64,000 bases of DNA from CAZLGM01 sp964623625 (GTDB lineage: Bacteria; Desulfobacterota; Desulfobulbia; Desulfobulbales; Desulfocapsaceae): NCBI GenBank assembly GCA_964623625.1, contig CAZUUJ010000009.1, positions 8,521-72,520 of the forward strand, read 5' to 3'. Position numbers and translations under genes: made by a program. Below, piece by piece: positions 1 to 9,737 of the stretch (position 1 is its first letter; each line of letters starts with the position of its first letter). A model generated the notes under the pieces. The model was given only the letters and a program-made list of their open reading frames with translations. It ran no database searches and was not told the DNA's origin.

Positions 1-1
1 T

Positions 2-220
2 GGGATTACCGGTTGGGCTCAGGTCAATGGCCGGAACAACCTATCCTGGGAAGAAAAATTCGAATTTGACGCGTGGTATGTGGATAACCTGTCGTTCGGG
101 CTTGACATTAAAATTCTCTGGATGACTATTGGAAAACTATTCAGTCGTGAAGGAATTAATCAGCCGGGCAGCGTCACGGCTGAAAAGTTTACAGGGACAC
201 CTCGATCAAATGACAACTGA
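2..220 (+). CDS. Initiating sugar-1-phosphate transferase, PglC/WcaJ type (3' end only)
   Basis: This is the last 72 codons of a gene that begins before the window. The readable part begins GITGWAQVNGRN and continues with the W-E-x-K-F-x-x-D-x-W-Y-V-D-N pattern typical of the C-terminus of bacterial sugar transferases that load a sugar phosphate onto undecaprenyl phosphate at the inner membrane. The short tail after the TxGKLFSREGI segment fits the small PglC type. The catalytic Asp-Glu pair lies upstream and cannot be checked. The stop codon overlaps the next gene's start by 11 bases, so the two are translationally coupled. With the next three genes it suggests a bacillosamine-like (2,4-diacetamido-trideoxyhexose) pathway. 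The family is secure; the sugar is inferred. Confidence 0.85.
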   Translation, partial: GITGWAQVNGRNNLSWEEKFEFDAWYVDNLSFGLDIKILWMTIGKLFSREGINQPGSVTAEKFTGTPRSNDN

Positions 221-617
221 CTCACGATTTACACAGTGGCAATTTCCTGAAATCAAGGAAGGAAGGCCGACAAAATACAACTGGGTAGTCCAGAATGTCG
301 ATGGGCTCCAACTTGGCTACAAAACGGATATTGGCGCTTTTACTTATATCAACGCGAAATTCGGTGTCATTATCGAAGAGGACGTTCAGATCGGCTCGCA
401 TTGTTCAATTTACTCCATTTCGACCATCGATAATAAACAGGGGCAAGTTGTTTTAAGGAAAAATTGCAGGATTGGAGCTCATTCAACAGTGATGCCAGGT
501 GTGACTGTTGGCAAAAACAGTATTGTCGGCGCTCACAGTTTCATCAATTGCGATATACCTGATAACTGTGTTGCGGTTGGCGTTCCGGCCAGGATTATCA
601 AGGATGGCAGAAAATAA
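210..617 (+). CDS. Hexapeptide-repeat sugar O/N-acetyltransferase
   Basis: A 135-residue left-handed beta-helix protein. Residues 45-125 are built of hexapeptide turns (IGAFTYI, IEEDVQIGSHCSI, IGAHSTVMPGVTVGKNSIVGAHS) and end with the usual VGVPARIIK. It should transfer an acetyl group from acetyl-CoA to a nucleotide sugar. It lacks the N-terminal Rossmann part of PglD, so it is not a standard PglD, although its place between a PglC-like and a PglE-like gene suggests it acetylates the 4-amino group made by the aminotransferase. I chose ATG 210, which overlaps the preceding stop. A longer frame opens at 129, but its extra residues lie wholly inside the transferase gene. It overlaps the next gene by 14 bases. 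Confidence 0.85.
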   Translation: MTTDSRFTQWQFPEIKEGRPTKYNWVVQNVDGLQLGYKTDIGAFTYINAKFGVIIEEDVQIGSHCSIYSISTIDNKQGQVVLRKNCRIGAHSTVMPGVTVGKNSIVGAHSFINCDIPDNCVAVGVPARIIKDGRK

Positions 618-1737
618 ACGGATATTTCTATCTCCTCCCCATATGGGGGGACGTGAGCTTGACTTTGTCCATCAGGCGTTCGAATCTAATTATATCGCTC
701 CTGTGGGCCCTCAGATCAATATGCTCGAAAAAGAGTTCTCAGAGGAGGTCGGCAGTAAATACAGTGCCGCTGTCAGTTCCGGCACTGCCGCTCTTCATCT
801 GGCACTCAGGTACTGCGGAGTTGGGCGGGGTGATGAGGTAATCTGCTCGTCCTTAACTTTCATTGCCAGCGCCAATGCCATTCTTTATCTAGGCGCAAAA
901 CCACTCTTTGTCGATTCCGGATTGACCGACTGGAACATGGATGCCCGGATGTTTGTTGATACTATTAAAAAAAGGGCAGAGATCAACGGTCTGCCAAAAG
1001 CGGTTGTCCTCGTGCACCTGTACGGACAATCCGCTGATATCGACCCGATAAAAGAATGTTGTGATCAATTCGGAATTGCACTAATTGAGGATGCCGCCGA
1101 AGCTCTTGGAGCAACATATAAAGGCAGGGCTCCCGGAACGTATGGCATGGCCGGTATTTTTTCTTTTAACGGCAATAAGATAATCACTGCTTCCAACGGC
1201 GGTATGGTAGTCTCGGATGATCAACAGCTGATTGAAAAAATGAAATTCTGGGCGACTCAGGCACGGGATGATGCACCCCATTATGAACATAGTGAAATGG
1301 GATATAATTATCGAATGAGCAATATTGTCGCGGCCATAGGTCGTGGTCAATTGACTGTTCTGGGCGACAGGGTGAATGAAAAGAGGGCGATCTTCCAGTA
1401 CTATAAAGATGAACTTGGAGACTGTCCGGGCATTTCATTTATGCCCGAGCCGGAACACGGTCGCTCAACAAGGTGGCTCACCTGTATTACCGTTGATGAA
1501 AAAAAATTCGGAGCTACCAGGGAAGCCATCAGAATGGCACTGGAAGAAGAAAATATTGAGTCCAGACCGCTGTGGAAGCCGATGCATCTTCAGCCACTGT
1601 TGAAAGAATATGAAATGATAGGCGGCGCTGTTTCCGAGCAGCTTTTTCAAACAGGCCTCTGCCTGCCTTCCGGCACTGCCATGACCGATAAAGACATGGA
1701 CCGCATCGTATCGGTTATTCAAAATTGTCGGTGTTAA
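604..1737 (+). CDS. PLP-dependent sugar aminotransferase, DegT/DnrJ/EryC1/StrS (PglE-like)
   Basis: A 377-residue fold-type I aminotransferase of normal family length. It converts a 4-keto nucleotide sugar to the 4-amino sugar, probably with glutamate as donor. The SSGTAALHLAL phosphate-binding stretch is near residues 58-68, the pyridine-nitrogen Asp is D163 in IEDAAEALGA, and the PLP lysine is K192 in FSFNGNK. The start at ATG 604 lies inside the end of the acetyltransferase gene with AAGG just upstream. The frame extends further upstream, but those residues only translate the acetyltransferase region. The downstream dehydratase would supply its keto-sugar substrate, as in Campylobacter PglF/PglE. 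Amino-group position and exact product are inferred. Confidence 0.92.
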   Translation: MAENKRIFLSPPHMGGRELDFVHQAFESNYIAPVGPQINMLEKEFSEEVGSKYSAAVSSGTAALHLALRYCGVGRGDEVICSSLTFIASANAILYLGAKPLFVDSGLTDWNMDARMFVDTIKKRAEINGLPKAVVLVHLYGQSADIDPIKECCDQFGIALIEDAAEALGATYKGRAPGTYGMAGIFSFNGNKIITASNGGMVVSDDQQLIEKMKFWATQARDDAPHYEHSEMGYNYRMSNIVAAIGRGQLTVLGDRVNEKRAIFQYYKDELGDCPGISFMPEPEHGRSTRWLTCITVDEKKFGATREAIRMALEEENIESRPLWKPMHLQPLLKEYEMIGGAVSEQLFQTGLCLPSGTAMTDKDMDRIVSVIQNCRC

Positions 1738-1749
1738 GCAAAACAGGGA

Positions 1750-3603
1750 ATGCAATTGAAAGATAGGGTAAAGAAGATACTGCTCAACAGATGGGCGGCA
1801 TTCATCCATGACCTTTGTTGGGTTCCTGTCGTCATGTGGTTGTCCTACTGGATTCGTTTTAATCTTGGAACAATACCCGGTAATTTTCATCAGGGGTTCT
1901 GGAATCTTCTTTTAATTATTATTCCCGTGCAGGGGATAGCTTATTGGTTGTTTGGTCTTTATCGGGGAATCTGGCGATATGCTTCTCTCCAGGATCTTAC
2001 TCGAGTTGTTAAAGCGGTTTTGTTGGGGCTAGGCCTGATGGTGATCTGTGCCTTTTTCTGGTTCCGTCTCCATATGATTCCAAGGAGTGTTTTTTTTCTC
2101 TATCCAATCCTGCTCATTTTAGGACTATCGGCTCCGCGAATTATATACCGATGGTTGAACGAACGCCGGCTTGATTTACGGGTGGTAAGTCCAAAACGGA
2201 CATTAATTGTCGGTGCCGGCAGTCATGGTGAACAGCTTTTACGGGATCTTAGTCGGCGGCCTGAGTATTTACCGGTTGCCCTACTTGATGATGATCCGGA
2301 TAAATATGGCAGAGAGATACACGGCATCAGGGTCAGGGGAGCGATCGACGATCTTCAGGAAATTATAACCGGTTTCTCAGTTCAACTTGTATTGGTCGCC
2401 ATTCCCTCTGCCAACCGGTCGGTAATCAGTAAAATAGTTGAATTAACTGGAAAAAATGATGTTGAATGCAGGACATTGCCGAGTACAGTCGAACTGGTCA
2501 ACAAAGAAATAGATATTAATATGATCAGAGCTGTAACCGTGGAAGACATTCTTGGTCGTGAACCGGTTGCCATTGATAACACTGCCATTGCCAGATTTAT
2601 TATGTCCAAGAGTGTCCTGGTTACCGGAGGTGGTGGCTCTATCGGGTCGGAATTGTGTCGACAGATCGCTTATCAGAAGCCGGCCAGTCTGATTGTTCTG
2701 GAGCACAGCGAATTCAATCTCTATTCCATAGAACAGGAAATTCGCCGAAAATATCCTGAAATACAGCTCTATTGCGTCCTGGGAGATGTCAAGAACCGGG
2801 ATAGAGTCAACTGGCTTTTTCAAACCTATCAACCTCAAGTCGTTTTCCATGCGGCCGCCTATAAGCATGTACCGATGCTTGAGGAAAACCCTGCGGAAGG
2901 CGTTTTTAATAATATTTTCGGCACAATAACAGTTGCCGAAACAGCCTGGCAATACGGAGTGGATAAATTTGTTTTTGTTTCCACCGATAAGGCAGTGAAT
3001 CCGAGCAACGTAATGGGAGCGACCAAACGAATTGCCGAGATCTACTGCCAGAATCTTAACGAGCGTTCAGACACTCGATTCATTACAACTCGTTTCGGTA
3101 ACGTTATCGGATCCGCCGGATCGGTTGTGCCCCTTTTTCAGCAACAGATAGAGGAAGGCGGGCCGGTAACCGTCACCCATCGGGATGTAAAACGGTATTT
3201 CATGACAATACCGGAAGCGGTTGGCCTGATTCTTCAGGCGACGATTATGGGAGAAGGCGGGGAGATATTCGTCCTTGATATGGGAGAGCAGGTGCTAATA
3301 AGGGAAATGGCCGAACAGATGATTCGACTCAGTGGTTTCCGTCCGGGATTGGATATTGAAATCCGATATATCGGGCTACGAGCCGGTGAGAAAATGCACG
3401 AGGAACTCTTTCATAACATGGAGAATCATGAGCAGACTTCACACTCAAAGTTGCGGCTTGCCCAAAGTCGCCAGATTGAGTGGGATTGGCTGAAAGATGA
3501 GCTCGTTGCCCTAAAAGAAGCGGTAGAAAGAAGGGAAGTCAAACGGCTGCGTCGACATCTGAACAATATTGTACCGGAATATCAATATGATGCCGATGAA
3601 TAA
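1750..3603 (+). CDS. Membrane nucleotide-sugar 4,6-dehydratase, PglF/CapD type
   Basis: A 617-residue membrane protein with four N-terminal transmembrane helices (about residues 15-130), a first Rossmann domain (LIVGAGSHG near 153) and an SDR dehydratase domain starting at LVTGGGGSIGSE (about 290). The catalytic set matches PglF: T412-D413-K414, then M422 where ordinary SDRs have tyrosine, and K426. PglF-type enzymes turn UDP-GlcNAc into UDP-4-keto-6-deoxy-GlcNAc, the substrate for the aminotransferase encoded just upstream. The gene begins 12 bases after the aminotransferase stop. GGGA directly before ATG 1750 is too close to be an ideal ribosome site. Family is clear; the UDP-GlcNAc substrate is by analogy. 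Confidence 0.92.
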   Translation: MQLKDRVKKILLNRWAAFIHDLCWVPVVMWLSYWIRFNLGTIPGNFHQGFWNLLLIIIPVQGIAYWLFGLYRGIWRYASLQDLTRVVKAVLLGLGLMVICAFFWFRLHMIPRSVFFLYPILLILGLSAPRIIYRWLNERRLDLRVVSPKRTLIVGAGSHGEQLLRDLSRRPEYLPVALLDDDPDKYGREIHGIRVRGAIDDLQEIITGFSVQLVLVAIPSANRSVISKIVELTGKNDVECRTLPSTVELVNKEIDINMIRAVTVEDILGREPVAIDNTAIARFIMSKSVLVTGGGGSIGSELCRQIAYQKPASLIVLEHSEFNLYSIEQEIRRKYPEIQLYCVLGDVKNRDRVNWLFQTYQPQVVFHAAAYKHVPMLEENPAEGVFNNIFGTITVAETAWQYGVDKFVFVSTDKAVNPSNVMGATKRIAEIYCQNLNERSDTRFITTRFGNVIGSAGSVVPLFQQQIEEGGPVTVTHRDVKRYFMTIPEAVGLILQATIMGEGGEIFVLDMGEQVLIREMAEQMIRLSGFRPGLDIEIRYIGLRAGEKMHEELFHNMENHEQTSHSKLRLAQSRQIEWDWLKDELVALKEAVERREVKRLRRHLNNIVPEYQYDADE

Positions 3604-4888
3604 ACGGGTAGCCGATATTCCGGGCAGAGGGCCAGTTGTTGTCTGGGGCAATGGTTTGCTGCTTGTTCTTTTATTCGTTTTTTCCACAGGCTATGCATAT
3701 CTCAATGCCAGGAATGACTGGTATGGCGATATATTTCTCTTAACCTTGTTGTGTTTAGCTCTTCCTCGATTATTAGGTTGCTCTGAGAAGCTGAAAACAT
3801 TCTATAACAGGGCTTCGTTCTTTTTAGCAGGATACCTCGGGCTGGCGTTGATCAGCATCTTGGTTGGTCAGTCCGATTACGTGAATGATAACTGGTTCAT
3901 TAAATCATTCTTCCGAATTATCCCAGTGTTTCTTATAGTTCTGTCAACAAGACTACACAATATGTTTGAAGTAAAACTACTTGAATATCTATTACCCGGG
4001 TTAACCCTGATCCTCGCTGTGACAATTCTTGCTGTCCACTACGAGTTGCTTGATAAACAATCGTTAAAGTTTCTTACTCCGTGGCGTGTTGTCGACACTA
4101 TCGGCAATACCAAGGTATTCAGTTTTTATCTGGTATTTATGATGTGGGTCGCTATTGGCTTCCTTTGGAGAAAGGGAAAACAGCAAACGGCAGTGTCCAT
4201 TATTGTCTGTTTTATTACCATTTGGGCGCTTTTCACAACAACATCAGAATCGGCGCAACTTGCTGTCATTTGTAGCTTATTGGTTTTTGGATTGGCCCAT
4301 CTTAAGATAAAGAAAGGTCGTTACTGGGTCTACCTGTCAGTCAGTTTGATCTTTTTGCTGATTCCGCTTCTTTGGCTTATTTTTTATCCGATCATGAGCC
4401 AGAATCCTTGGAATATCTATAATGACTCATCTTCCTTTCTTCGGCAAAACTGGGCAATTGGCGCCAGGATCTATCTGTATGAGTTTTGTTCCGAGATGGT
4501 GCGCAAACAGATGATCTTCGGTTACGGATTTGGTTCGACTCTTGAAATTCCCATTCCAAGCGGAAAACTTCCCGGCTGGAGTCTGTTGCCAGGTGGACAT
4601 CCACATAACCTGGTCTTTCTGATTTTGCTTGAGCATGGAATGATAGGTTTTTTATGGTTATCAACCATGTTTGTCCTTTTCTTTAATCGACTGTATAAGC
4701 TAATCAAACAAAAAATAGAGGAACCTGCAGTTTGGGCTTTACTGATCAGCGGAATTGTGATCTTTTCGTTGAGTTTTTCAATTTGGTATCCTGATATTGT
4801 CTTGACCTATGGATGGTACTTTGTTTTTCTGTTGATCCTCACTGATAAAATTACACTTGGTGGCAGCAAAGAGTTGGCAAAAAGCTGA
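3587..4888 (+). CDS. O-antigen ligase/polymerase family membrane protein
   Basis: About 433 residues, mostly hydrophobic, with around a dozen transmembrane helices and one large periplasmic loop. The loop contains GYGFGSTLEI (near residue 311) and then HPHNLVFLILLEHGMIGF, the histidine-containing pattern of the Wzy_C/WaaL family. Such proteins either join finished O-antigen to lipid A core or polymerise repeat units. Because this locus has a Wzm/Wzt exporter, which needs no Wzy polymerase, a ligase role is more likely. Several start codons are clustered here (TTG 3569, ATG 3587, 3590, 3596); ATG 3587 is preferred for a GGAA about 8 bases upstream. It overlaps the dehydratase gene by 17 bases. 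Confidence 0.85.
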   Translation: MMPMNKRVADIPGRGPVVVWGNGLLLVLLFVFSTGYAYLNARNDWYGDIFLLTLLCLALPRLLGCSEKLKTFYNRASFFLAGYLGLALISILVGQSDYVNDNWFIKSFFRIIPVFLIVLSTRLHNMFEVKLLEYLLPGLTLILAVTILAVHYELLDKQSLKFLTPWRVVDTIGNTKVFSFYLVFMMWVAIGFLWRKGKQQTAVSIIVCFITIWALFTTTSESAQLAVICSLLVFGLAHLKIKKGRYWVYLSVSLIFLLIPLLWLIFYPIMSQNPWNIYNDSSSFLRQNWAIGARIYLYEFCSEMVRKQMIFGYGFGSTLEIPIPSGKLPGWSLLPGGHPHNLVFLILLEHGMIGFLWLSTMFVLFFNRLYKLIKQKIEEPAVWALLISGIVIFSLSFSIWYPDIVLTYGWYFVFLLILTDKITLGGSKELAKS

Positions 4889-4949
4889 TAGTATCAATCC
4901 GGTATGTTTTGGATGACTGAATTGAACGACTTGACGATACAATAGATAT

Positions 4950-5660
4950 ATGATGAGATTTTTTAAGAAAAAACAGGCTAATGTTCTATCCGATTTAGGG
5001 CCGTTATATCATAATTATTCGTTTTTCGGTGTGGACAATGAGCAATTGCCTGGAAATTGCGTTCTTAACCAGAAGGCTAAGGCACCTATACTTACAGCCT
5101 ACATTGCCTATGCCATTGCCAAGTCAAAGGAAATTTCACAGGAGACTGTCTCTTTTACCGAGCTGTTCTGCGCAGATGGATATTACGCCATGGTGGCAGC
5201 AAGACTCGGTTGCGAAAAAAGCATTGGTATCGATAACAACAGAGACAATTTTTTTCAAAACGCACCTGTTATTGCCCAGAGACTGAAAATACCAAATGTC
5301 GAATTCATTCAACAGGATATTGTTCCTGGTGCGGAATTGCCCCGGACTGATATTGTAGCCAATGTCGGTGGTCTGTATCATGTCGATTGTCCTCGAGAGA
5401 TCCTTGAACTCTCTTACGCAACGGCAAACCAATATTTGATTGTACAGAATGTGGTGTCCATGGCAAACGACGAGGATGATTATTTTGAATGTCCTGCTCC
5501 GGGATGGAGCTGGGGAAACAGATATAACCGAAAATCGTTTGATAAGCTTGTGAGATCCGTTTGCAGCGATGTTATCGATACCCACTTTAACAAACTCGAT
5601 GGTAACCAAAAGCTGGAAGACAGAGGCAGTGTCTATTATTTGATCGGTAAAGATAAATAA
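4950..5660 (+). CDS. Class I SAM-dependent methyltransferase
   Basis: A 236-residue protein with a Rossmann-type SAM-binding core. The motif I region is degenerate (FTELFCADGYYAMVAARLGCEKSIGID, about residues 70-96) followed by the acidic IGIDNN that would hold the ribose, and DIVANVGGLYHVDCP as motif IV. The layout resembles class I methyltransferases of polysaccharide clusters. The substrate cannot be read. It lies between the ligase-like gene and the ABC transporter, with 61 and 73 base gaps, and may methylate a sugar of the glycan. Two adjacent ATGs (4950, 4953) are possible starts. Confidence 0.75.
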   Translation: MMRFFKKKQANVLSDLGPLYHNYSFFGVDNEQLPGNCVLNQKAKAPILTAYIAYAIAKSKEISQETVSFTELFCADGYYAMVAARLGCEKSIGIDNNRDNFFQNAPVIAQRLKIPNVEFIQQDIVPGAELPRTDIVANVGGLYHVDCPREILELSYATANQYLIVQNVVSMANDEDDYFECPAPGWSWGNRYNRKSFDKLVRSVCSDVIDTHFNKLDGNQKLEDRGSVYYLIGKDK

Positions 5661-5733
5661 TGCCAAGTCCCTGTATCCAAACAGATATGAATGTAACAAA
5701 ACCTATCGTGCAAATAAACCTGTAGCGTCGTCA

Positions 5734-6537
5734 ATGTTGAACTCTTTAAAAACACTCATCAATCAGGTAGTTGAGCAGAGGCAACTGATTGTAACTTTAT
5801 CCAAGCGGGAAATAGCCACCCAGTATATCGGCTCTCTCCTTGGTATGGTATGGGCCTTTATTCATCCTCTTATTATGATCCTTGTTTTCTGGTTCATCTT
5901 CAGTATAGGATTTCGCGTCCAACCAAAGAACGACGTTCCTTTTGTTGTCTGGCTGACAGCCGGGATGGCTCCCTGGTTTTATTTTTCAAATATTTTGACC
6001 GGAAGTACCTCCGTTATTGTCGCCAACGCCAATCTGGTAAAGAAAACACTCTTTCCTTCAGAGATCCTTCCCATTGTAAAATCTATTTCCGGGCTGGTAA
6101 CGCATGTGTTTTTTCTTCTGATTCTCTTGGCGTTGATGTTTTTCCAACAACTCGAGTTGTCATTTTACTATTTCCAGTCCATTTATTATCTGTTCTGCCT
6201 TCTGGTTTTTGTTTTGGGGCTCTCGTGGCTGCTTGCTGCCTGCAACGTATTTATCCGGGATGTGGCCCACCTTGTCGCAATTATTGTCCAGGTCGGTTTC
6301 TGGGCTACCCCGATTTTCTGGGATATCAATATTATGCCGGAAAAAGTTCGATTCTTCCTTAAACTCAATCCGGTCTACTATTTTGTCCAGGGGTATCGTG
6401 AGTCTTTCATCTTTTTTATTCCATTCTGGAAACATCCTTATCAGACCCTCTATTTCTGGATTGTTACCATCAGCCTGTTCGTCGGCGGTATCTATGTGTT
6501 TAAACGGCTTCAACCTCAATTTGCCGACGTTCTCTAG
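5734..6537 (+). CDS. wzm: Polysaccharide ABC transporter permease
   Basis: A 267-residue ABC-2 type permease with six predicted transmembrane helices. The N-terminal cytoplasmic amphipathic segment contains KREIATQYIGSLLGMVWAFIHPL, and WFYFSNILTGST and NPVYYFVQGYRESFIF are typical of Wzm/KpsM/TagG permeases. It forms the inner-membrane channel that moves the finished undecaprenyl-linked glycan to the periplasm. The ATPase gene follows within 10 bases, so they form one translational unit. The start at ATG 5734 has only a weak ribosome site. Confidence 0.93.
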   Translation: MLNSLKTLINQVVEQRQLIVTLSKREIATQYIGSLLGMVWAFIHPLIMILVFWFIFSIGFRVQPKNDVPFVVWLTAGMAPWFYFSNILTGSTSVIVANANLVKKTLFPSEILPIVKSISGLVTHVFFLLILLALMFFQQLELSFYYFQSIYYLFCLLVFVLGLSWLLAACNVFIRDVAHLVAIIVQVGFWATPIFWDINIMPEKVRFFLKLNPVYYFVQGYRESFIFFIPFWKHPYQTLYFWIVTISLFVGGIYVFKRLQPQFADVL

Positions 6538-6546
6538 GTGAATGAC

Positions 6547-7842
6547 ATGAATCCAACCGAGTCGGCAGAATCTATCATAAATGTGCAGGGTGTCAGCAAG
6601 GTATTCAAGCTCTATCAGAGGCAACTTGAGAGGATTAAGGAAGTTGCCTGTCTGCCTTTTGGTGGAAAAAAATATCACCGACCCTTTGTCGCCTTAGATG
6701 AAGTTTCGCTTTCTATTGGTCGGGGAGATACCATCGGCATAATAGGTAAAAATGGTTCCGGCAAGTCTACTCTTTTGCAGATTATATGCGGTATTCTTCA
6801 ACCGACCTCAGGCTCGGTTCATGTAACCGGCCGTGTTTCGGCCCTTTTAGAACTCGGAGCCGGTTTCAATCCGGAATTTTCCGGTCGGGAGAACGTGTAT
6901 TTGAACGGCTCAATACTTGGTATGAGCAGGGAAGAGATGGATAACTGCTTCGATGATATTGCTGCATTTGCCGATATCGGCGACTTTATTGATCAACCGG
7001 TTAAAAATTACTCAAGTGGCATGTATGTACGGTTGGCTTTCGCAGTAGCCATTAATGTCAATCCGGACATCCTCATTGTCGATGAGGCGCTATCTGTGGG
7101 AGATATATCGTTTCAGGCTAAATGTTTTGAAAAATTCAGGGAGTTCCAGGAGCAGGGGGTGACCATTCTTTTTGTCACCCACTCTATGAACCTGGTCACC
7201 CGTTACTGCAATAATGCTTATCTCCTCGACCACGGGAAAATCATTCAATCCGGAGCAGCCAAGGACGTGGTTGACACCTATAACAGGCTTTCCGCAGGAA
7301 CAAGCCCAATTAAAGATAATTCGAATGGCGCGTCACCGGATGAGATGCTGGTTCGACACCTGAGAAACAGCGAATCCAAATATCGGACAAATCCTAATGA
7401 AAACAGGTACGGTAACGGCAAGGTCGAGATCATCGAGGTCGGTATACGCGATATCAATGGGAAAGAGTCCAACACCCTTATTCATGGCGAGAAATACGTG
7501 TTCTGGTTCAAAGCGCTCTTCCATGAAACTATTGAACACCCCATCACCGCTTACACGGTTAAAGACGTCAAAGGTTTTGACCTGTGCGCCTCCAATACAC
7601 ATTTCCAGAATCTACAAATAGGTCTTACCCAAGAAGGTGAAATCCTGCTAACGACCTTTGAACATCGAATGATGCTCAATCCAGGAGGGTACCTGCTCTC
7701 TTTTGGGTGTGCCGGATTTAAGGAGCAAAAATATGTGGTTTATGATCGGCGTTATGATGTCCTGACATTTGAGGTGGTTTCGGACAGGGGCAGTACAGGT
7801 GTTTTTGATCTTGATTCAAAAATCACTGTCACCAGGAGCTAG
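6547..7842 (+). CDS. wzt: Polysaccharide ABC transporter ATP-binding protein with C-terminal carbohydrate-binding domain
   Basis: About 431 residues. The nucleotide-binding domain has Walker A GKNGSGKST (residues 67-75), a YSSGM signature as in Wzt proteins, and Walker B ILIVDEAL with D179-E180. After about residue 260 comes a beta-rich Wzt_C domain that in characterised systems binds the terminal modification of the O-chain before export. This implies chain ends are capped, which fits the WbdD-like genes just downstream. A GTG at 6538 follows the wzm stop directly, but AGGTGA at 6536-6541 is well spaced for ATG 6547, so I prefer that start. C-domain specificity cannot be read. Confidence 0.93.
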   Translation: MNPTESAESIINVQGVSKVFKLYQRQLERIKEVACLPFGGKKYHRPFVALDEVSLSIGRGDTIGIIGKNGSGKSTLLQIICGILQPTSGSVHVTGRVSALLELGAGFNPEFSGRENVYLNGSILGMSREEMDNCFDDIAAFADIGDFIDQPVKNYSSGMYVRLAFAVAINVNPDILIVDEALSVGDISFQAKCFEKFREFQEQGVTILFVTHSMNLVTRYCNNAYLLDHGKIIQSGAAKDVVDTYNRLSAGTSPIKDNSNGASPDEMLVRHLRNSESKYRTNPNENRYGNGKVEIIEVGIRDINGKESNTLIHGEKYVFWFKALFHETIEHPITAYTVKDVKGFDLCASNTHFQNLQIGLTQEGEILLTTFEHRMMLNPGGYLLSFGCAGFKEQKYVVYDRRYDVLTFEVVSDRGSTGVFDLDSKITVTRS

Positions 7843-7853
7843 GAAAGCGGATT

Positions 7854-9737
7854 ATGCTGTCGAAAAAATATAAACAATCTGCAGAAGGTATCTGGTCAAG
7901 AGATGATGGCAAGGCGGTTGCTTACGCTGATGTTGGTGATGCCGAAGACCGTATGCTTAAGTTGGTTGAGAATACCAATGATATTTCTGTTGCCTCCGAT
8001 GAACTTCAGAAACAGATTACCGATTGGCCGACGGAATGCCATCTGTCACCATTGAGAGGGAATATTTTTGCTCCCTTTGACTTTTCAGGTTTTAAATCAT
8101 TTCTGGAGATCGGCTCCGGGTGTGGTGTTATGACCAGGGTGGTGGCGGAAAAATATCCCGACCTGCAGATTGTAGCTCTGGAAGGAAGTGAGAAAAGGGC
8201 GAGAATCACAAGGGCCCGCTGTCGTGACCTTGAAAATGTTACTGTTTGTCGTGATTCAGTTGCCAGCTTTGAACCTCAGGAGCGTTTCGACTGTATCACC
8301 TTGATTGGAGTTCTTGAATACAGTCCAAGTTTTTGCAATGATACAGATCCGTTTTTAACCATTTTAACAAAAGTGCGTCAATGGTTGAAACAAGATGGCC
8401 TACTGATCATCGCGATTGAGAACCAGCTTGGACTCAAGTATTTCAGCGGTTGTACGGAAGATCACAGCGGCAGACCATTCACAGGTGTCAGCAATGGTTA
8501 CAAGCCCGCGACATTCCGAACAACAGGCAAAGAAAAACTGCTTGAAATTCTTTGCAATGCCGGTTTTACCGATAATGAGTTCTTCTATCCTTTTCCCGAC
8601 TATAAGCTGACCCGTCTGCTGCTGCGCGATGAGTCCTTTGGTCAGGAAGAGCTGAAAAAGAGTCATCTGCCGGCTCAGTTTCCATCACGGGATTACACCG
8701 GAAACAAAGAGCGTTTTTTTGATGAGGCCCAGGCCTGGAAGATACTTGGCGACAACGGGTTAACCGGGGATATGGCCAATTCCTTTCTTATTTTTTCAGG
8801 TAATGGCGAATTTTCTATCAACACCATAACAGAGCCGTGGCTTGCGCGTTTTTTCTCCTGTTCCCGGAGAAAACAATTTCTTACCCACACTGTTGTCAAG
8901 GAAGATCAGTCCGGTCTGATCGCTGAAAAAAGTTTGTCGTTTCCCGAACTTCAGAAAGAAGATATATCGAATAGTCCTATCACTCATCATATCGGTTCGG
9001 AAAAATACCTGTCCGGAGCACCTTACAGTCTGACTTTTTCTCATCAGGTCCTCAGAAAGGAGTGTTTTCTCCAGCTTATTCGCTATTTTAGGCCATGGGT
9101 CGACTATCTTAAAAAACAGGCAAAACCCATAATCGAAGAAAATGATCCCATAGACGATTTTGTCTCAGGGAGGTTGCTTGATTGTCTACCTTCCAACTTT
9201 ATTGTTGGTGAAGACAAAACGATGCGGATTTTCGATCAGGAATGGGAATACAGCAAACGGCTTGAGGTCGGTTTTCTTCTGTTCCGCGGAATCTATCGCG
9301 AACTGAGCGTTCATCAGTATTTTCTTGAACGAACAGATCTTTTTTCCGGCCGGTACAATACCTATTTTGACGTCACTTCCAACCTATTTCATGAGTTCGG
9401 ATTCGATCTCACCGAAAACAGACTGAAGAAGTATATCAGCCAAGAGGTTGACATCCAGACCCATCTTGTTGTTTATAATTTCAACAGTGGACAGATACGC
9501 GATTACTTGCATCATTTCTTTTCTCAACCAAGAGATGAAAAGATGAGTTTTTACCGGTTCATTCGGGCCGGCGGTACAGAATATCTTGCACACCTCACCA
9601 GAGAGAATAAAGAACAGAAAGAACAGCTTGAAGCAGCCATCAGAGAACTTGATGAAATGAAATCCTGTTTCAGCTGGAAATTTGGCAGGCTTGCGACCTA
9701 TTTCCCAAGGTTGCTGAAAAACCGGGAACGAAAGTGA
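7854..9737 (+). CDS. WbdD-like bifunctional methyltransferase/kinase with C-terminal coiled coil (first copy)
   Basis: A 627-residue protein. The N-terminal SAM methyltransferase has motif I FLEIGSGCGVMTRV (about residue 82) and an acidic VALEGSEKRA. A second domain carries D443-x4-N448 followed 13 residues later by D461 in IFDQEW, the catalytic-loop and metal-site pattern of kinase-like folds. The last 50 residues form a heptad-rich coiled coil ending in basic residues. E. coli WbdD has this order (methyltransferase, kinase, coiled-coil ruler, membrane-binding tail) and caps O9a chains, setting their length for Wzt. The neighbouring wzt with its C-domain supports that role. The kinase assignment is inferred from spacing and needs a profile search. 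AGGAAA precedes ATG 7854. Confidence 0.75.
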   Translation: MLSKKYKQSAEGIWSRDDGKAVAYADVGDAEDRMLKLVENTNDISVASDELQKQITDWPTECHLSPLRGNIFAPFDFSGFKSFLEIGSGCGVMTRVVAEKYPDLQIVALEGSEKRARITRARCRDLENVTVCRDSVASFEPQERFDCITLIGVLEYSPSFCNDTDPFLTILTKVRQWLKQDGLLIIAIENQLGLKYFSGCTEDHSGRPFTGVSNGYKPATFRTTGKEKLLEILCNAGFTDNEFFYPFPDYKLTRLLLRDESFGQEELKKSHLPAQFPSRDYTGNKERFFDEAQAWKILGDNGLTGDMANSFLIFSGNGEFSINTITEPWLARFFSCSRRKQFLTHTVVKEDQSGLIAEKSLSFPELQKEDISNSPITHHIGSEKYLSGAPYSLTFSHQVLRKECFLQLIRYFRPWVDYLKKQAKPIIEENDPIDDFVSGRLLDCLPSNFIVGEDKTMRIFDQEWEYSKRLEVGFLLFRGIYRELSVHQYFLERTDLFSGRYNTYFDVTSNLFHEFGFDLTENRLKKYISQEVDIQTHLVVYNFNSGQIRDYLHHFFSQPRDEKMSFYRFIRAGGTEYLAHLTRENKEQKEQLEAAIRELDEMKSCFSWKFGRLATYFPRLLKNRERK